Below, piece after piece: positions 17,385-27,028 of a stretch of DNA of 64,000 nucleotides. The notes beneath the pieces are model-generated. The model saw only the letters and a list, made by a program, of their open reading frames with translations, was not told the DNA's origin and searched no databases. How positions within the stretch are numbered: position 1 is the stretch's first letter; every line of letters starts with the position of its first letter. The stretch is from Paenibacillus sp. FSL H8-0537 (lineage in GTDB: Bacteria > Bacillota > Bacilli > Paenibacillales > Paenibacillaceae). The position numbers were made by a program, and so were the translations under genes. The DNA lies in the NCBI RefSeq assembly GCF_038051995.1, contig NZ_CP150290.1, positions 4,268,001-4,332,000 of the forward strand. Reading direction: 5' to 3'.

Positions 17385-18738
17385 TGCTGCCCTCTCCCTC
17401 CAACGACGATACCTCACAGGTCATCTGCCCATCGGCTAGTTTCACCTGTACGGTATCCCCTACCTTCACATCTGCTACTGACTTGACCAAGCGCTGCTCC
17501 GACTCTTCATAAACTAATCCGTATCCCCTTGCCATCACCTTAAGCGGACTAAGCGCATCAAGCTGGCGTATGGAGCTATGGAGCCTAAGCTGCTTCTCTT
17601 GCAGCGTTTGCTGGATGATCTGTTCCAGCCGTTTCGAAGTTCCTTTAAGCCTGCTTGCGGCAAAATGCACGCGCTGCCCCGTATGATGCCCGGCAAGCGT
17701 CGCATGCAATCGCTCCAGCCTGCTTCGCCCGCGCTGCGCTGCTTTAAGTGTTCGCTGGCGCAAGCGTTCCTCCAGCAAATCAAGGCGCTGCGCCTGCTCC
17801 AGCAAATATTTGCGAGGATAAAGGAAAAAAGGCGAACGGCGCACACGTGCAAGCTGCTCCTTGCGGCTGCGTATAAGCTGGCGCAGCGATTGCTCCAGCT
17901 GCTGGCGCTGCCTGCTTAAATGCTTCTCCAGCTCGGCTGCATGCGGTACAGCCAGTTCAGCTGCTGCAGTAGGCGTCGCTGCCCGCAAATCTGCAACGAA
18001 GTCAGCAATCGTGTAATCGGTCTCATGGCCGACTGCGCTGATGATTGGAATAGCGGATGCAGCGATGCTGCGCGCTACCTGCTCTTCATTAAACGCCCAA
18101 AGCTCTTCAAGCGAGCCGCCGCCGCGTCCTACAATTAATACGTCGATTTCGCCAAAACGATTCATTGCTTCTATCGCATGTGAAATGGAAGGTGCTGCTT
18201 GCGCTCCTTGCACCAGCACCGGATAAACATAAATACGCGCAGCGGGATAGCGGCGCTGCAGCGTAATCATCATATCGCGAACCGCTGCCCCTGTCGGCGA
18301 AGTAATCAGTCCGATCGCTCTAGGAAAGCGTGGAATCGGGCGCTTACGCTCAGCGGCAAACAGCCCTTCTTCCTCCAGCTTGCTCTTGAGCTGCTCGAAA
18401 GCGAGATACAAGCTTCCAATACCATCTGGCTGCATGGCGGCCACATAAAACTGATAGTTGCCATCCCGCTCATAGACAGAAATGTTTCCGCGCGCCATCA
18501 CTTTAGCGCCTTCACGAGGAATAAAAGGCAGCCGCTGGTTATGCGAAGCAAACATGACGCATTTCAACCGACTGTCTTTATCCTTAAGTGTAAAATACAT
18601 ATGACCGCTGGAATGATGCGTAAAATTAGAAATCTCTCCGCGCAGCCACACATCGCCAAGCACAGCGTCCGAGTCCATTTTCATCCGGATATATCGGTTA
18701 ATGTCCTTTATCGAATAAACCCGCGGCTGTTCTTTCAT
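17356..18738 (-). CDS. xseA: Exodeoxyribonuclease VII large subunit
   Basis: The N-terminal OB-fold (GEISNFTHHSSGHMYFTLKD) is followed by the catalytic domain with GRGGGSLEELWAFNEE and a long coiled-coil region. The C-terminal segment (MARGYGLVYEE) is typical. It degrades single-stranded DNA into oligonucleotides with XseB. The ATG is 5 bp after the folD stop, and the 3' end overlaps xseB, indicating one operon. Confidence 0.95.
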   Translation of the reverse strand: MKEQPRVYSIKDINRYIRMKMDSDAVLGDVWLRGEISNFTHHSSGHMYFTLKDKDSRLKCVMFASHNQRLPFIPREGAKVMARGNISVYERDGNYQFYVAAMQPDGIGSLYLAFEQLKSKLEEEGLFAAERKRPIPRFPRAIGLITSPTGAAVRDMMITLQRRYPAARIYVYPVLVQGAQAAPSISHAIEAMNRFGEIDVLIVGRGGGSLEELWAFNEEQVARSIAASAIPIISAVGHETDYTIADFVADLRAATPTAAAELAVPHAAELEKHLSRQRQQLEQSLRQLIRSRKEQLARVRRSPFFLYPRKYLLEQAQRLDLLEERLRQRTLKAAQRGRSRLERLHATLAGHHTGQRVHFAASRLKGTSKRLEQIIQQTLQEKQLRLHSSIRQLDALSPLKVMARGYGLVYEESEQRLVKSVADVKVGDTVQVKLADGQMTCEVSSLEGEGSSGKERSNRA

Positions 18739-18742
18739 CGCC

Positions 18743-19603
18743 TTACTCTCCGATTCCGTTTGCGCGCTTAGCTGCCTTAATGGTGTTCTGGATCAGCATC
18801 GTAATCGTCATTGGACCGACGCCGCCTGGCACAGGCGTAATATAACCAGCAGTTTCCAGGCAATCCTCGTAATCCACATCGCCCGCCAGCTTGCCATCAG
18901 CCAGACGGTTAATGCCCACATCAATAACGACTGCGCCTGGCTTCACGAATTTGCTGTCAATCGCTTTCGCTTTGCCGATGGCTACGACAAGAATATCCGC
19001 CTGCTTGGCGATCTCTTCCATATTCGCTGTTTTGGAATGGCAGATCGTCACCGTAGCATGCTCTCTAAGCAGCAGCATTGCGACAGGCTTGCCGACAATA
19101 TTGCTTCGTCCTATGACAACTGCATGCTTGCCTGCAATATCAACGCCACTGCGTTTAATTAGTTCAATAACGCCCGCCGGCGTACATGGCAGCAAGCTAT
19201 CATCGCCTATTACCAGATTACCCACACTTTCAGGATGGAAACCGTCGACGTCCTTTTCCACACGAATCGCATCAATAACAGCCTTCTCGTTAATATGCTT
19301 AGGCAGCGGCAGCTGCACCAAAATACCATTAATGCTATCCTGCTCATTAAGCTTGGCGATCAGCGCCAAAACTTCCTCTTCCGTTGCCGATTCGGCCAAA
19401 CGGTGAACCTCGGAATATAATCCAAGCTGCTGGCAGGCCTTTTCCTTGGAACCGACGTATACTTTAGAAGCGGGATCTTCACCAACCAATACAACTGCAA
19501 GACCCGGAACAACACCCTTTTCTTTAAGCGAAGCCGTATCTGCCCCAATTTCCTCACGAATAAGATCCGAAATCTGTTTGCCTAAAATGATATGTGCGCT
19601 CAT
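18743..19603 (-). CDS. folD: Bifunctional methylenetetrahydrofolate dehydrogenase/cyclohydrolase
   Basis: The catalytic domain has [14 protein letters not shown] with the active-site Lys. Substrate motifs [10 protein letters not shown] and the NADP-binding segment [12 protein letters not shown] are present, and [14 protein letters not shown] closes the protein. It interconverts 5,10-methylene- and 10-formyl-tetrahydrofolate. The 286-residue length is standard. A GGGGAG SD precedes the ATG. Confidence 0.96.
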   Translation of the reverse strand: MSAHIILGKQISDLIREEIGADTASLKEKGVVPGLAVVLVGEDPASKVYVGSKEKACQQLGLYSEVHRLAESATEEEVLALIAKLNEQDSINGILVQLPLPKHINEKAVIDAIRVEKDVDGFHPESVGNLVIGDDSLLPCTPAGVIELIKRSGVDIAGKHAVVIGRSNIVGKPVAMLLLREHATVTICHSKTANMEEIAKQADILVVAIGKAKAIDSKFVKPGAVVIDVGINRLADGKLAGDVDYEDCLETAGYITPVPGGVGPMTITMLIQNTIKAAKRANGIGE

Positions 19604-19652
19604 AATGTGTCGCTCCCCTTCTTGCCAACCGGCCTTTCGCGCCGGCGGTTTC

Positions 19653-20117
19653 CTAGTTTGTATGATCAGGCTCGGCTTTCAGTTGATCAAGTCCGCTAAT
19701 CAGCTTGCCTAACACGCCATTTACGAACTTGCCAGACTCTTCCGTGCCGAAATGCTTCGCTAGTTCAATTGCCTCATTGATAACCGCTTTCGGCGGCACA
19801 TCGTCGCTGAATACCATCTCAAAGCATGCCAGACGCAAAACCTGACGGTCTACCCGAGACAGCCTGTCAACCTGCCAACCGGTCAAATGATCCTGCAGCA
19901 TGTCGTCAATCGCCGCTTTCCGCTCCGCGACGCCCATGACGAGCTGTCTTACAAAATCATCATCCGCATTGCCAATATCTCCTGGCTCTGCGCCGATCTC
20001 ATTAGCGGAATGCGCCTCTTCAAGAAGCATGTCCACCGCTTCATCAGCAGTGACTTCATTCATTTCCATTTGGTACAAACTTGATACTGCAATTTCTCTC
20101 GCTAATCTACGTTTCAT
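19653..20117 (-). CDS. nusB: Transcription antitermination factor NusB
   Basis: The protein starts [20 protein letters not shown] and ends with [28 protein letters not shown], both diagnostic for NusB. It binds BoxA RNA and assists rRNA antitermination. The frame continues upstream to 20213, but that part lies inside an intergenic repeat. The ATG at 20117 has a GGAGG SD, giving 154 residues. Confidence 0.95.
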   Translation of the reverse strand: MKRRLAREIAVSSLYQMEMNEVTADEAVDMLLEEAHSANEIGAEPGDIGNADDDFVRQLVMGVAERKAAIDDMLQDHLTGWQVDRLSRVDRQVLRLACFEMVFSDDVPPKAVINEAIELAKHFGTEESGKFVNGVLGKLISGLDQLKAEPDHTN

Positions 20118-20162
20118 GGGACCTCCACAGCAGTTGCACTGCTTACTGAAATTTATTATTGC

Positions 20163-20238
20163 TAGCGTAAACGGCTGAAGCCGTTCTTTGGCGGCAAAGC
20201 CAAATATAAGCACATCACTTATAAAGTCTTATAATTTC
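20163..20238 (+). repeat. Dispersed cruciform repeat, copy A
   Basis: GCGTAAACGGCTGAAGCCG then TTTGGCGGCAAAGC and AAATATAAGC follow the family consensus, with a short internal deletion after AAAGC. The 3' half (CACTTATAAAGTCTTATA) also matches copies F and G. It lies in the nusB promoter/leader. Confidence 0.7.
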
Positions 20239-20312
20239 AAAAAAACCTATGATCTCCTCCCTGCCTCGAACAACCGGCAATCCGGCTTCCGGAGAACGGA
20301 GGAGACCACAGG
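20239..20312 (-). terminator. Long-stem terminator after the DUF2273 gene
   Basis: CCTGTGGTCTCCTCC pairs with GGAGGAGATCATAGG, with a GC-rich inner hairpin, followed by a T7 run on the minus strand. It separates the Asp23 group from nusB. Confidence 0.85.
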
Positions 20313-20313
20313 A

Positions 20314-20544
20314 TTATCTAAACGGGCGAAATCTTTCCATTAGTACGCTCCAAACTTGCTGCCATGGAGCGACCGGATCCTGCCGCAAATCTTTCTTTTT
20401 GCCTATCCAATAACCGACTGAAATAAGCAGCATAAAAACCAGCATATCCCAAAAACCAGCAAACAAATACACGAAGCCGAAAAAAAGACCTGCTGCTGCG
20501 CCAATTGTCCGCTTTCCGTAATGAACCCAAAATTCCCTCCACAT
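20314..20544 (-). CDS. DUF2273 small membrane protein
   Basis: This 76-residue protein has two closely spaced hydrophobic helices (GAAAGLFFGFVYLFAGFWDM and LVFMLLISVGYWIG) and a basic KKKDLRQ stretch. DUF2273 proteins are encoded with AmaP and Asp23 proteins in many Bacillota and are part of that cell-envelope stress module. It starts 14 bp after the amaP stop. Confidence 0.85.
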   Translation of the reverse strand: MWREFWVHYGKRTIGAAAGLFFGFVYLFAGFWDMLVFMLLISVGYWIGKKKDLRQDPVAPWQQVWSVLMERFRPFR

Positions 20545-20558
20545 CCGCTAGCCCACCT

Positions 20559-21116
20559 CTATTCCACGCGACTCTTGTACATGCCTGTCTGAATGACATT
20601 CGCCACGAATACCGTCACATTCGAAACCGGTATGCCTGTAATATCCTCAATATGGCTTTTGACAGCAAGCTGAATCTCTTCCGTGAGTGTTGGGATAGAG
20701 CTTTCTCCATCAACAAACACGCGAAGCACAATGTCAAGGCCAGAGTCGGAAGTACGAATGCGCGCACGCAAATCTTTAACCCCACGGCGTTTGGAAGCTG
20801 CTTTAAGGGCTAGATTTTCAATCGTTTCAATGGAAATGCGAATGTCGCCAAAATCTGTCCGTTGATCAATTGAAGGCGGAGCGGCAGAGCCGCGATGCAA
20901 GGAAACAATAAAAAATCTCAAGCTGAGCAAAAACAAGACAATCCCAACAATAATAACGGAAATTTGAAGCGATTGTTGCTCAAAAAGACGGTCTAAAGCC
21001 GTTAAAAGCGCTCGCTTCGAAATCCAATTAAAGCCAACACATGCGATCATAATGGAAGCGGCACCGATTACGATGCTATAAATAAACAATAGCAACTTGT
21101 CCACAATTCTAAACAA
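20559..21116 (-). CDS. amaP: Alkaline shock response membrane anchor AmaP
   Basis: Two N-terminal transmembrane helices (about residues 8-32 and 52-72) are followed by an Asp23-like cytoplasmic domain. That domain contains ISIETIENLALKAASKRRGV and ends in HIEDITGIPVSNVTVFVANV. AmaP anchors Asp23-family proteins to the membrane. It is adjacent to the Asp23 gene and DUF2273, the standard trio. Confidence 0.88.
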   Translation of the reverse strand: MFRIVDKLLLFIYSIVIGAASIMIACVGFNWISKRALLTALDRLFEQQSLQISVIIVGIVLFLLSLRFFIVSLHRGSAAPPSIDQRTDFGDIRISIETIENLALKAASKRRGVKDLRARIRTSDSGLDIVLRVFVDGESSIPTLTEEIQLAVKSHIEDITGIPVSNVTVFVANVIQTGMYKSRVE

Positions 21117-21146
21117 TGCAAATGCCTCCTCCGGGCAGACCGAATG

Positions 21147-21190
21147 AAAACCCCCTTGCGCCGAGCGGCATGCCGATCACGAGGGGGTTA
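21147..21190 (-). terminator. Terminator between the Asp23 gene and amaP
   Basis: AACCCCCTCGTG pairs loosely with CGCAAGGGGGTT around GGCATGCC, followed by TTTC on the minus strand. The short U-tract suggests partial termination, with read-through to amaP. Confidence 0.6.
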
Positions 21191-21215
21191 TAGTCAATTC
21201 TCTTCCATGCAGTTA

Positions 21216-21623
21216 TTACTTGACGCGCAGCAGTTGGTCTTCCTCTACCGGCTTCTCAGCAGCTTTGAAATGAACATCGTGGATATGTACGTTCACTTCA
21301 ATAACATGCAGACCTGTCATCGTTTCAATCGAACGTTTCACATTGCGCTGAATTTCCGAAGCGATTTCTGGAATGCGGTTGCCGTATTCCACAATAATGG
21401 ATACATCAATCGCCGCCTCACGCTGTCCAACATCAACTTTAACGCCTTTAGACAAATTTTTACGTCCAAGCATCTCTGCGATTCCGCCTGCGAAACCGCC
21501 GCTCATGCCAGCTACACCAGGCACCTCAACTGTAGCCAGTCCAGCAATGACTTCAATAACCTCGGGTGCGATCTGAATAACGCCAATGTCCGTTTTCTCA
21601 TACTCCGTTGCTGTTGTACTCAT
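21216..21623 (-). CDS. Asp23/Gls24 family envelope stress protein (YqhY-like)
   Basis: This 135-residue soluble protein has IQIAPEVIEVIAGLATVEVPGV, GGFAGG and KVDVGQREAAIDVSIIVEYG, all typical of Asp23. The B. subtilis counterpart YqhY is encoded beside accBC and linked to control of acetyl-CoA carboxylase. The same neighbourhood here, directly downstream of accC, supports that relation. Confidence 0.9.
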   Translation of the reverse strand: MSTTATEYEKTDIGVIQIAPEVIEVIAGLATVEVPGVAGMSGGFAGGIAEMLGRKNLSKGVKVDVGQREAAIDVSIIVEYGNRIPEIASEIQRNVKRSIETMTGLHVIEVNVHIHDVHFKAAEKPVEEDQLLRVK

Positions 21624-21732
21624 GATAGCTTTACACCTCCCTAAAGTTGCGCGTCCCGCCCTGCATCGAACGGGTAAAGCTTCCGCATCTTATTTCTATA
21701 CTATATCATTCGCCATGAAATATGACAAACCA

Positions 21733-23118
21733 TTACAGATTGTCCGCAGCTTTTGCTTCAGCCTGCTCTGGATGGTAAACATCATATTCCTCGAGGAACT
21801 TGATATCAAAATTCCCTTCAATAAACTTTGGATGCTCCAGCAGTTTTTGATGGAAAGGAATCGTCGTTTTTATGCCTTCAATCGCGAATTCTGACAAAGC
21901 TCGCTTCATGCGGGCAATCGCTTCCTCACGCGTTCTTCCCCAAACGATCAGCTTGGCGATCATGGAATCGTAATGCGGCGAAATCGTATAACCCGGATAA
22001 ACCGCGCTGTCGACCCGCACGCCTGTGCCGCCTGGAGCTAGATAGAACGGAATATGTCCAGGAGACGGCATAAAATTACGCTCCGGATCCTCTGCGTTAA
22101 TCCGGCATTCGATCGACCAGCCATTAATCGCAAGATCTTCTTGCTTAAAGGAAAGAGGATTGCCTTCCGCTACGGAAATCATCTCTTTAATCAGATCGAC
22201 ATTCGTTATCATTTCTGTAACGGGATGCTCAACCTGAATACGAGTATTCATTTCCATAAAATAAAACTGGCCGTCCGGCCCGAGCAAAAATTCAAGCGTT
22301 CCTGCGCCTGAATATTGAACGGAAAGCGCTGCGCGAACAGCCGCTTGTCCCATCGCTTCACGAAGCTCGGGAGACAGAACTGGACACGGCGCCTCTTCTA
22401 CCAATTTCTGGCGACGTCGCTGAACCGAGCAATCGCGTTCAAAAAGATGTACAGCGTTGCCATGCTTGTCCGCCATAATTTGAACTTCGACATGCTTCAT
22501 GCCTGTCAAATATTTTTCTAAATAGACGCCTGCATTGCCGAAATTTTTCTGTGCTTCCTGCTGCGCCGTCGTAATTTGCGAAACGAGCATTTCCTCGCTG
22601 TCAGCAATACGGATACCTTTGCCGCCTCCGCCTGCAGTTGCCTTAATGATAACGGGATAGCCAATTTGACGTGCGACTACAACCGCTTCTTCCATTGTCT
22701 CAATCAAGCCCTCAGAGCCTGGAATAACCGGAACGTTCGCCTGCTGCATCGTTTGCTTGGCTACCGCCTTGTCGCCCATTCTGCTAATCGCTTCAGGTGA
22801 AGGACCGATAAACGTAATGTTGCAGGATTCGCAGATTTCCGCGAAATTCGCATTTTCAGCAAGGAAACCATAGCCTGGGTGAATCGCATCACATTCCGTA
22901 ATGGTAGCTACGCTCATCAGGTTCGTTAAATTCAAATAGCTGTCCCTCGACAAAGTAGGTCCGATGCAATAAGCTTCATCTGCTAGGCGCACATGCAGCG
23001 AATCGCGATCCGCCTCCGAATAAACGGCTACGCTTGTAATGCCTAGTTCGCGGCAAGCGCGAATAATACGCACGGCGATTTCGCCGCGGTTGGCAATAAG
23101 AATTTTTTGGAAATTCAC
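21733..23118 (-). CDS. accC: Acetyl-CoA carboxylase biotin carboxylase subunit
   Basis: The protein starts with [20 protein letters not shown] and contains the ATP-grasp Gly-rich loop ([12 protein letters not shown]), [15 protein letters not shown] and the C-terminal biotin-carboxylase domain. It carboxylates the biotin on AccB with ATP and bicarbonate, starting fatty-acid synthesis. The 461-residue length is slightly longer than usual at the C terminus. It follows accB by 48 bp. Confidence 0.96.
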   Translation of the reverse strand: MNFQKILIANRGEIAVRIIRACRELGITSVAVYSEADRDSLHVRLADEAYCIGPTLSRDSYLNLTNLMSVATITECDAIHPGYGFLAENANFAEICESCNITFIGPSPEAISRMGDKAVAKQTMQQANVPVIPGSEGLIETMEEAVVVARQIGYPVIIKATAGGGGKGIRIADSEEMLVSQITTAQQEAQKNFGNAGVYLEKYLTGMKHVEVQIMADKHGNAVHLFERDCSVQRRRQKLVEEAPCPVLSPELREAMGQAAVRAALSVQYSGAGTLEFLLGPDGQFYFMEMNTRIQVEHPVTEMITNVDLIKEMISVAEGNPLSFKQEDLAINGWSIECRINAEDPERNFMPSPGHIPFYLAPGGTGVRVDSAVYPGYTISPHYDSMIAKLIVWGRTREEAIARMKRALSEFAIEGIKTTIPFHQKLLEHPKFIEGNFDIKFLEEYDVYHPEQAEAKAADNL

Positions 23119-23166
23119 ATTGTTACTCCTTTCAAATGGCTAGTTCTCCCAGAAGGAGCAATGCTG

Positions 23167-23667
23167 TTATTCCGGCTTAACCAGAAATAGCGGCTGCCCG
23201 TATTCCACCAATTGGCCATTCGTTACAAGTACTTCGACGATTTCACCGCGTACTTCCGCTTCCAGCTCGTTCATCAGCTTCATTGCTTCCAAAATGCAAA
23301 CGACGCTTTTCTCGGATATGCGATCGCCTGGTTTTACGAATACCGCAGCATCAGGGCTTGGCGAGCTGTAAAAAGTACCAACCATTGGGGACGTAATTTG
23401 GTGCAAATTCTCACTTGCAGCATGCGCTGCAGGTGTTTCAGACGCTGTAGACTGCGAAGCTGGCTGAGTAGCAGGTGCCTGTGTGTAAACGGGAACAGGC
23501 TGCTGTGAATATGTATGCGTTAGCGGGGCTGCTTGCACATTGACGACTTCCGTTTTCCCGGGCTTGCGAATTAGCAGGCGAGTCCCTTCGTTTTCGATTT
23601 CCAGCTCATGAACGGAGGTTTGATCGACCAGCTTGATCAATTCTTTAATCTCGCTCAATTTGAACAT
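23167..23667 (-). CDS. accB: Biotin carboxyl carrier protein of acetyl-CoA carboxylase
   Basis: The N terminus MFKLSEIKELIKLVDQTSVHE, the Pro/Ala/Gln linker (about residues 45-85) and the biotinyl domain with CILEAMKLMNELEAE (Lys is biotinylated) are all present. The frame runs on to 23718, but an AAGGAG SD fixes the ATG at 23667. The upstream extension is part of a 39-bp repeat array that forms the mRNA leader. It forms an operon with accC. Confidence 0.95.
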   Translation of the reverse strand: MFKLSEIKELIKLVDQTSVHELEIENEGTRLLIRKPGKTEVVNVQAAPLTHTYSQQPVPVYTQAPATQPASQSTASETPAAHAASENLHQITSPMVGTFYSSPSPDAAVFVKPGDRISEKSVVCILEAMKLMNELEAEVRGEIVEVLVTNGQLVEYGQPLFLVKPE

Positions 23668-23685
23668 GAATTTTTCACTCCTTAA

Positions 23686-23840
23686 AGTTTTGCGGTAGCA
23701 AAACCGCTTCGTAAGCATCTACCTAGTTTTGCGGTAGCAAAACCGCTACGTAAGCATTTGCCTAGTTTGCGGTAGCAAAACCGCTTCGTAGGCATCCGCT
23801 TTATGTTGCGGCAGTAAAACCGCATAGTAAGCTTAGCTTG
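23686..23840 (-). repeat. 39-bp tandem repeat array in the accB leader, about 4 units
   Basis: Units at 23686-23724, 23725-23763, 23764-about 23803 and about 23805-23840 share AGCGGTTTTGCTACCGCAAA on the minus strand; the last is the most diverged. Each unit can fold two mutually exclusive hairpins: GCGGT/ACCGC or TTTTGC/GCAAAA. The first unit ends just 4 bp from the accB SD region. Confidence 0.85.
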
Positions 23841-24010
23841 CATTGTTCACTTTTATTAATTGGCACAATAACGTTTAACATTATATCATAAACGCTCAGG
23901 AACACGAATTATTTTTTACAAATGCATAAAATCCCCCTTAAACAGCTGCCTGCCCCCTCTACAAAAAACGTCCTGTTCACTCTCTCCTCAGTCACAATTA
24001 AGCAGCGTAT

Positions 24011-24110
24011 CAAGCGTAAAGGCAGTCGCCATCCTCTGGCGGCAAAGCTACCATTTCGCGGGTGAAATATAAGCCGATTATTAGGGGTTAACTTTTACTT
24101 GCTAAAATTT
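24011..24110 (+). repeat. Dispersed cruciform repeat, copy B
   Basis: AAGCGTAAAGGCAGTCGCC, CCTCTGGCGGCAAAGC and TTTCGCGGGTGAAATATAAG follow the family consensus. It lies in the roughly 490-bp gene-free stretch 23668-24164, which holds the accB leader array, this copy and AT-rich sequence. Confidence 0.75.
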
Positions 24111-24164
24111 AAATAATAACGGCAGCCCAGGCGATAAAAAAACCTGAACTCCGCTATTTTTTGA

Positions 24165-24770
24165 TCAAATGGAAAATAAAGAAGGAAACTGCTGGATAAT
24201 TCCGTTCGTCATTACGTCTGCCATTTCAGCCGCCTGCGGTTCAATTAAATCATTCAAGGCAACGTTTTGCTCATAGTTTTTAGCAAGCCGGGCTGCCACT
24301 TCGCCAGTAAGCAGCCTTAGATGCTCATCAAGCATCGTTTTCCATTCCACTTTGGACCAAAAAGGATTTATCCGGCTTAGGAAATCGGCAATGTCTTCTG
24401 CGTTCATATACCAGCGTTTTTGGGCATCCGCTGCCGCTGAGCTATTTCCAGCCTGGAGCGCCTTGACGAGCTCGGCTGCGATAACAAGATGCTCCCGCAG
24501 CAATTCGGCAAACCTTGCCGCAATAGCCCTACCATAAAAAGGTTCAAGCACCGCGGCAAAGTCGGTTGGGTTCCTCAGCAGTCTAGCGGTCGTTGCTTGC
24601 TCGTCGCCAAGACGGTCAACAATGCTGTTCACCGTCAATCTCGTCCAGTACACATGCTGCACCCATAATGCCCTAAGCTTGCGGTTCAATTCTATACTGG
24701 ACGCTGTCCAGCATGCAGGATGAGGCGGTTTGACCATTTGATGGGGATGAGCGGGATAATAGCGATACAT
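24165..24770 (-). CDS. Conserved all-helical protein of unknown function
   Basis: I do not recognise a named family for this 201-residue protein. It is nearly all alpha-helical, without signal peptide or membrane segments. Notable patterns are WVQHVYWTRLTVNSIVDRLGD, LLRNPTDFAAVLEPFYG, RWYMNAEDIADFLSRINPFW and LDEHLRLLTGEVAARLA. The evenly spaced Trp/His residues and helices suggest a four-helix bundle. I see no metal-ligand set that would make it a ferritin. It lies between accB and the spoIIIA operon on the same strand. Confidence 0.6.
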   Translation of the reverse strand: MYRYYPAHPHQMVKPPHPACWTASSIELNRKLRALWVQHVYWTRLTVNSIVDRLGDEQATTARLLRNPTDFAAVLEPFYGRAIAARFAELLREHLVIAAELVKALQAGNSSAAADAQKRWYMNAEDIADFLSRINPFWSKVEWKTMLDEHLRLLTGEVAARLAKNYEQNVALNDLIEPQAAEMADVMTNGIIQQFPSLFSI

Positions 24771-24846
24771 AGCGTATGGTTTGCTCCTTTATCCTTTTTT
24801 GCATTATATAGGCGAAACCCTATTCCTGTGCATCATTGGACATGGG

Positions 24847-24888
24847 AAAAATCCCGAAAACGCCAGCATAGCTGACGTCCGGGATTTT
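24847..24888 (-). terminator. Terminator of the spoIIIA operon
   Basis: AAAATCCCG pairs with CGGGATTTTTC around GACGTCAGC/GCTGGCGTT on the minus strand, just after spoIIIAH. Confidence 0.8.
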
Positions 24889-24907
24889 ATGCTCTTGCAA
24901 GGCCTCA

Positions 24908-25516
24908 TTAAGGAACAAACTGCACGGATACCTGATCGGCATTGATTTCCATTTTCTTCATGACGAGATCAACAATATCGGCTGCTTGATTTTTCTCAAG
25001 CTTCTCGCTGGCTACGACGACTTTATAAACGTTGTTTTCTTCATCCACGATTGCGGATTCATAGTTTTGCATCAGCTGTTCTTCCAGCTCTGTCAGCTTT
25101 ACATTTTTTTCTTCGAGCAAGGAAAGCTGTTTAGCCGCTTCAGTAGATTTTTCTTTATCTACTTGTGTATTTGCGATATCCGCCATCAGCTTATCCAGCT
25201 CCTCGTTATTATCCTGTGTCCGCTTCTGCTGAATATCTGCGAATACGCTCGTTGCCACTCCCCCTTGCTCATACTGCTCCAGCACCTCTTTATCAGCTTC
25301 GCTCACCCCATTGTCTGTACCTTGCTGAACCTCATCCACGACGATGCCGCTGCCCGCAGCCTCCGTCGCTCCCTGTCTCACCGTCTGCTCCAGCTGCGTG
25401 TTGTCTGTCAGCAATTCTGGCGAGCTTGCGTCCTGCGTAAACAAGTAATAGGCGGACAGTACCACCATCAAGCTGAGCATCGATACGAGCCAAATCGTTT
25501 GTCTTTTCGTGTTCAT
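24908..25516 (-). CDS. spoIIIAH: Stage III sporulation protein AH
   Basis: The 202-residue protein has an N-terminal transmembrane helix (TIWLVSMLSLMVVLSAYYLF). A charged linker and a C-terminal ring-building domain (ESAIVDEENNVYKVVVASEKLEKNQ) follow. SpoIIIAH sits in the mother-cell membrane and pairs across the septum with forespore SpoIIQ. It is the last gene of the operon, just before the terminator. Confidence 0.93.
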   Translation of the reverse strand: MNTKRQTIWLVSMLSLMVVLSAYYLFTQDASSPELLTDNTQLEQTVRQGATEAAGSGIVVDEVQQGTDNGVSEADKEVLEQYEQGGVATSVFADIQQKRTQDNNEELDKLMADIANTQVDKEKSTEAAKQLSLLEEKNVKLTELEEQLMQNYESAIVDEENNVYKVVVASEKLEKNQAADIVDLVMKKMEINADQVSVQFVP

Positions 25517-25551
25517 GTGAACACCCTCCTCAAAATGGTATAAAAGCTGGA

Positions 25552-26190
25552 TTATTGCTTCCTCGGTGCAACAGAAATGCGAGTTGCCGCGACATTTACG
25601 CCTTTTTCGACCGCATCTATAATTAAACGTCTGACGGTTACGTTTTCCGCACCCTTGGCGACGATGAGGACGCCGCGAATGCGTGGGTTGATCGTCTTTT
25701 TGATAATCGGCTTCTGATCGCCGGACACCTCGACGAGTACAACCTCGCCATCCTTGTTAATCGCCGTAATATGCCGTTTGCCCCCGTTTTTATCATTCTC
25801 ATCTGTCACCGACTGCGTCTCCTTCTCATTGCGTTCAACGACGATTTCCTCCGTTGAATCAATAGTGACCAGAACATCCACCTCGCCAACACCAACGATT
25901 TTCTCCAAAATTTCCTTAAGCCTCGCCTCCAGCGGCTGCTCCACCGTTTCGAATGAGGCTCCTTCCTGCGAGCCTGAGCTGGTCCAGACCGTGTCATCTA
26001 CTGACTGCAGATTTTGCCCCTGCCCCTGTAAGGAAGGCTCAACTTTGTTAAAGGTGAGGAAAGAATTAATCAGCATCAGCAGCGCTCCAACACAGCCGAT
26101 AATGAGCAGGAGGCGCAGCATTTTCACTCGCTTCGGTCCCCCAGGGCCTCCGCCCGCCATCGCTTCCAGCTTCTCCAGCCACTTCGCCAC
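25552..26190 (-). CDS. spoIIIAG: Stage III sporulation protein AG
   Basis: One transmembrane helix (LLLIIGCVGALLMLINSFL) is followed by a domain with LKEILEKIVGVGEVDVLVTIDSTEE. The segment IRGVLIVAKGAENVTVRRLIIDAVEKG matches the ring-forming fold. SpoIIIAG forms the large ring of the mother cell-to-forespore channel. It follows spoIIIAF by 24 bp. Confidence 0.94.
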   Translation of the reverse strand: MAKWLEKLEAMAGGGPGGPKRVKMLRLLLIIGCVGALLMLINSFLTFNKVEPSLQGQGQNLQSVDDTVWTSSGSQEGASFETVEQPLEARLKEILEKIVGVGEVDVLVTIDSTEEIVVERNEKETQSVTDENDKNGGKRHITAINKDGEVVLVEVSGDQKPIIKKTINPRIRGVLIVAKGAENVTVRRLIIDAVEKGVNVAATRISVAPRKQ

Positions 26191-26214
26191 CTGTCATTAC
26201 CCTCTCCTTTCGCT

Positions 26215-26997
26215 TTACTTTTGTCCGCGAATGCTTGCCGGCTGGCGAATAATGATAGCCTCGGGCGATAAGCCCCAGCCCTCGGCGAGCACAGCTCTCG
26301 TCTGCTTATCAAGCTCTGCGTTCACGGGCTGCCATAACTGTTCACCAGTCGTACTCTGTTCACTTGATGATTGATGCGGCCCCGTCTCGACTATCTCAGG
26401 CACCATGACCTCCACGCTTACTGGCTCCACTGCTTCGATCTGTCTATTCTCTTGTTGTATATCCTGAGTCGAATTCGTACCCAAATTTGTAGGGGACCCT
26501 CTCGGCAGAGCAGCCTCTTCTTCAGGAAGCATCTGCGGAAACGTAACTGTCACCGTATCCATTTCGACCATCTCTACATCTCCTTCCTTGATCCATTTCA
26601 GTTTGACTTCAACCGAGCTTGCCGTCTGACCGGTATAGCGGATGATTGCGGATTCCATCGCTTTGGAGAGCGTACTGCCGGTAAGGTTAGCCGCCTGCTG
26701 CTGCTGCTTGCGTTTAAGCTCCTCCGACTGACGCTGAATGTCGGCAAGCGTTGGCATCTTCACTTGCTTCTGCGCCGTGCTCATCTCCCATTGCTGGATG
26801 CCTGCGCTCAGTCCTGCCGTTACGTCGCCTTGCACCAGGCGAAGCAGCGGAGACAGCAGCGTCAGCAGCACGAGAAGACCGATAACTAGTCTGGCATAGC
26901 GCAGCATCGCCTTGTTGGGCAGCAGCAGCTCGGTGCATACAGCGAGCATAATGACGGCGATAATGTCACGCAGCCAATCGCCCAGCCAAGCTACCAT
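26215..26997 (-). CDS. spoIIIAF: Stage III sporulation protein AF
   Basis: Two N-terminal membrane helices (LRDIIAVIMLAVCTELLL and LVIGLLVLLTLLSPLLRL) precede a soluble region of about 180 residues with a ring-building fold (SVEVKLKWIKEGDVEMVEM). The C-terminal half is longer and lower in complexity than in B. subtilis. It is a component of the SpoIIIA complex. Confidence 0.92.
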   Translation of the reverse strand: MVAWLGDWLRDIIAVIMLAVCTELLLPNKAMLRYARLVIGLLVLLTLLSPLLRLVQGDVTAGLSAGIQQWEMSTAQKQVKMPTLADIQRQSEELKRKQQQQAANLTGSTLSKAMESAIIRYTGQTASSVEVKLKWIKEGDVEMVEMDTVTVTFPQMLPEEEAALPRGSPTNLGTNSTQDIQQENRQIEAVEPVSVEVMVPEIVETGPHQSSSEQSTTGEQLWQPVNAELDKQTRAVLAEGWGLSPEAIIIRQPASIRGQK

Positions 26998-27028
26998 GCG
27001 ATTCGCCCCCTTTTTTCAAACAGCCGAT

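Noticed and set aside
23686..23840. Possible CRISPR array (regular 39-bp repeats)
   Set aside because: The repeats are directly adjacent with no unique spacers, and no cas genes are near.
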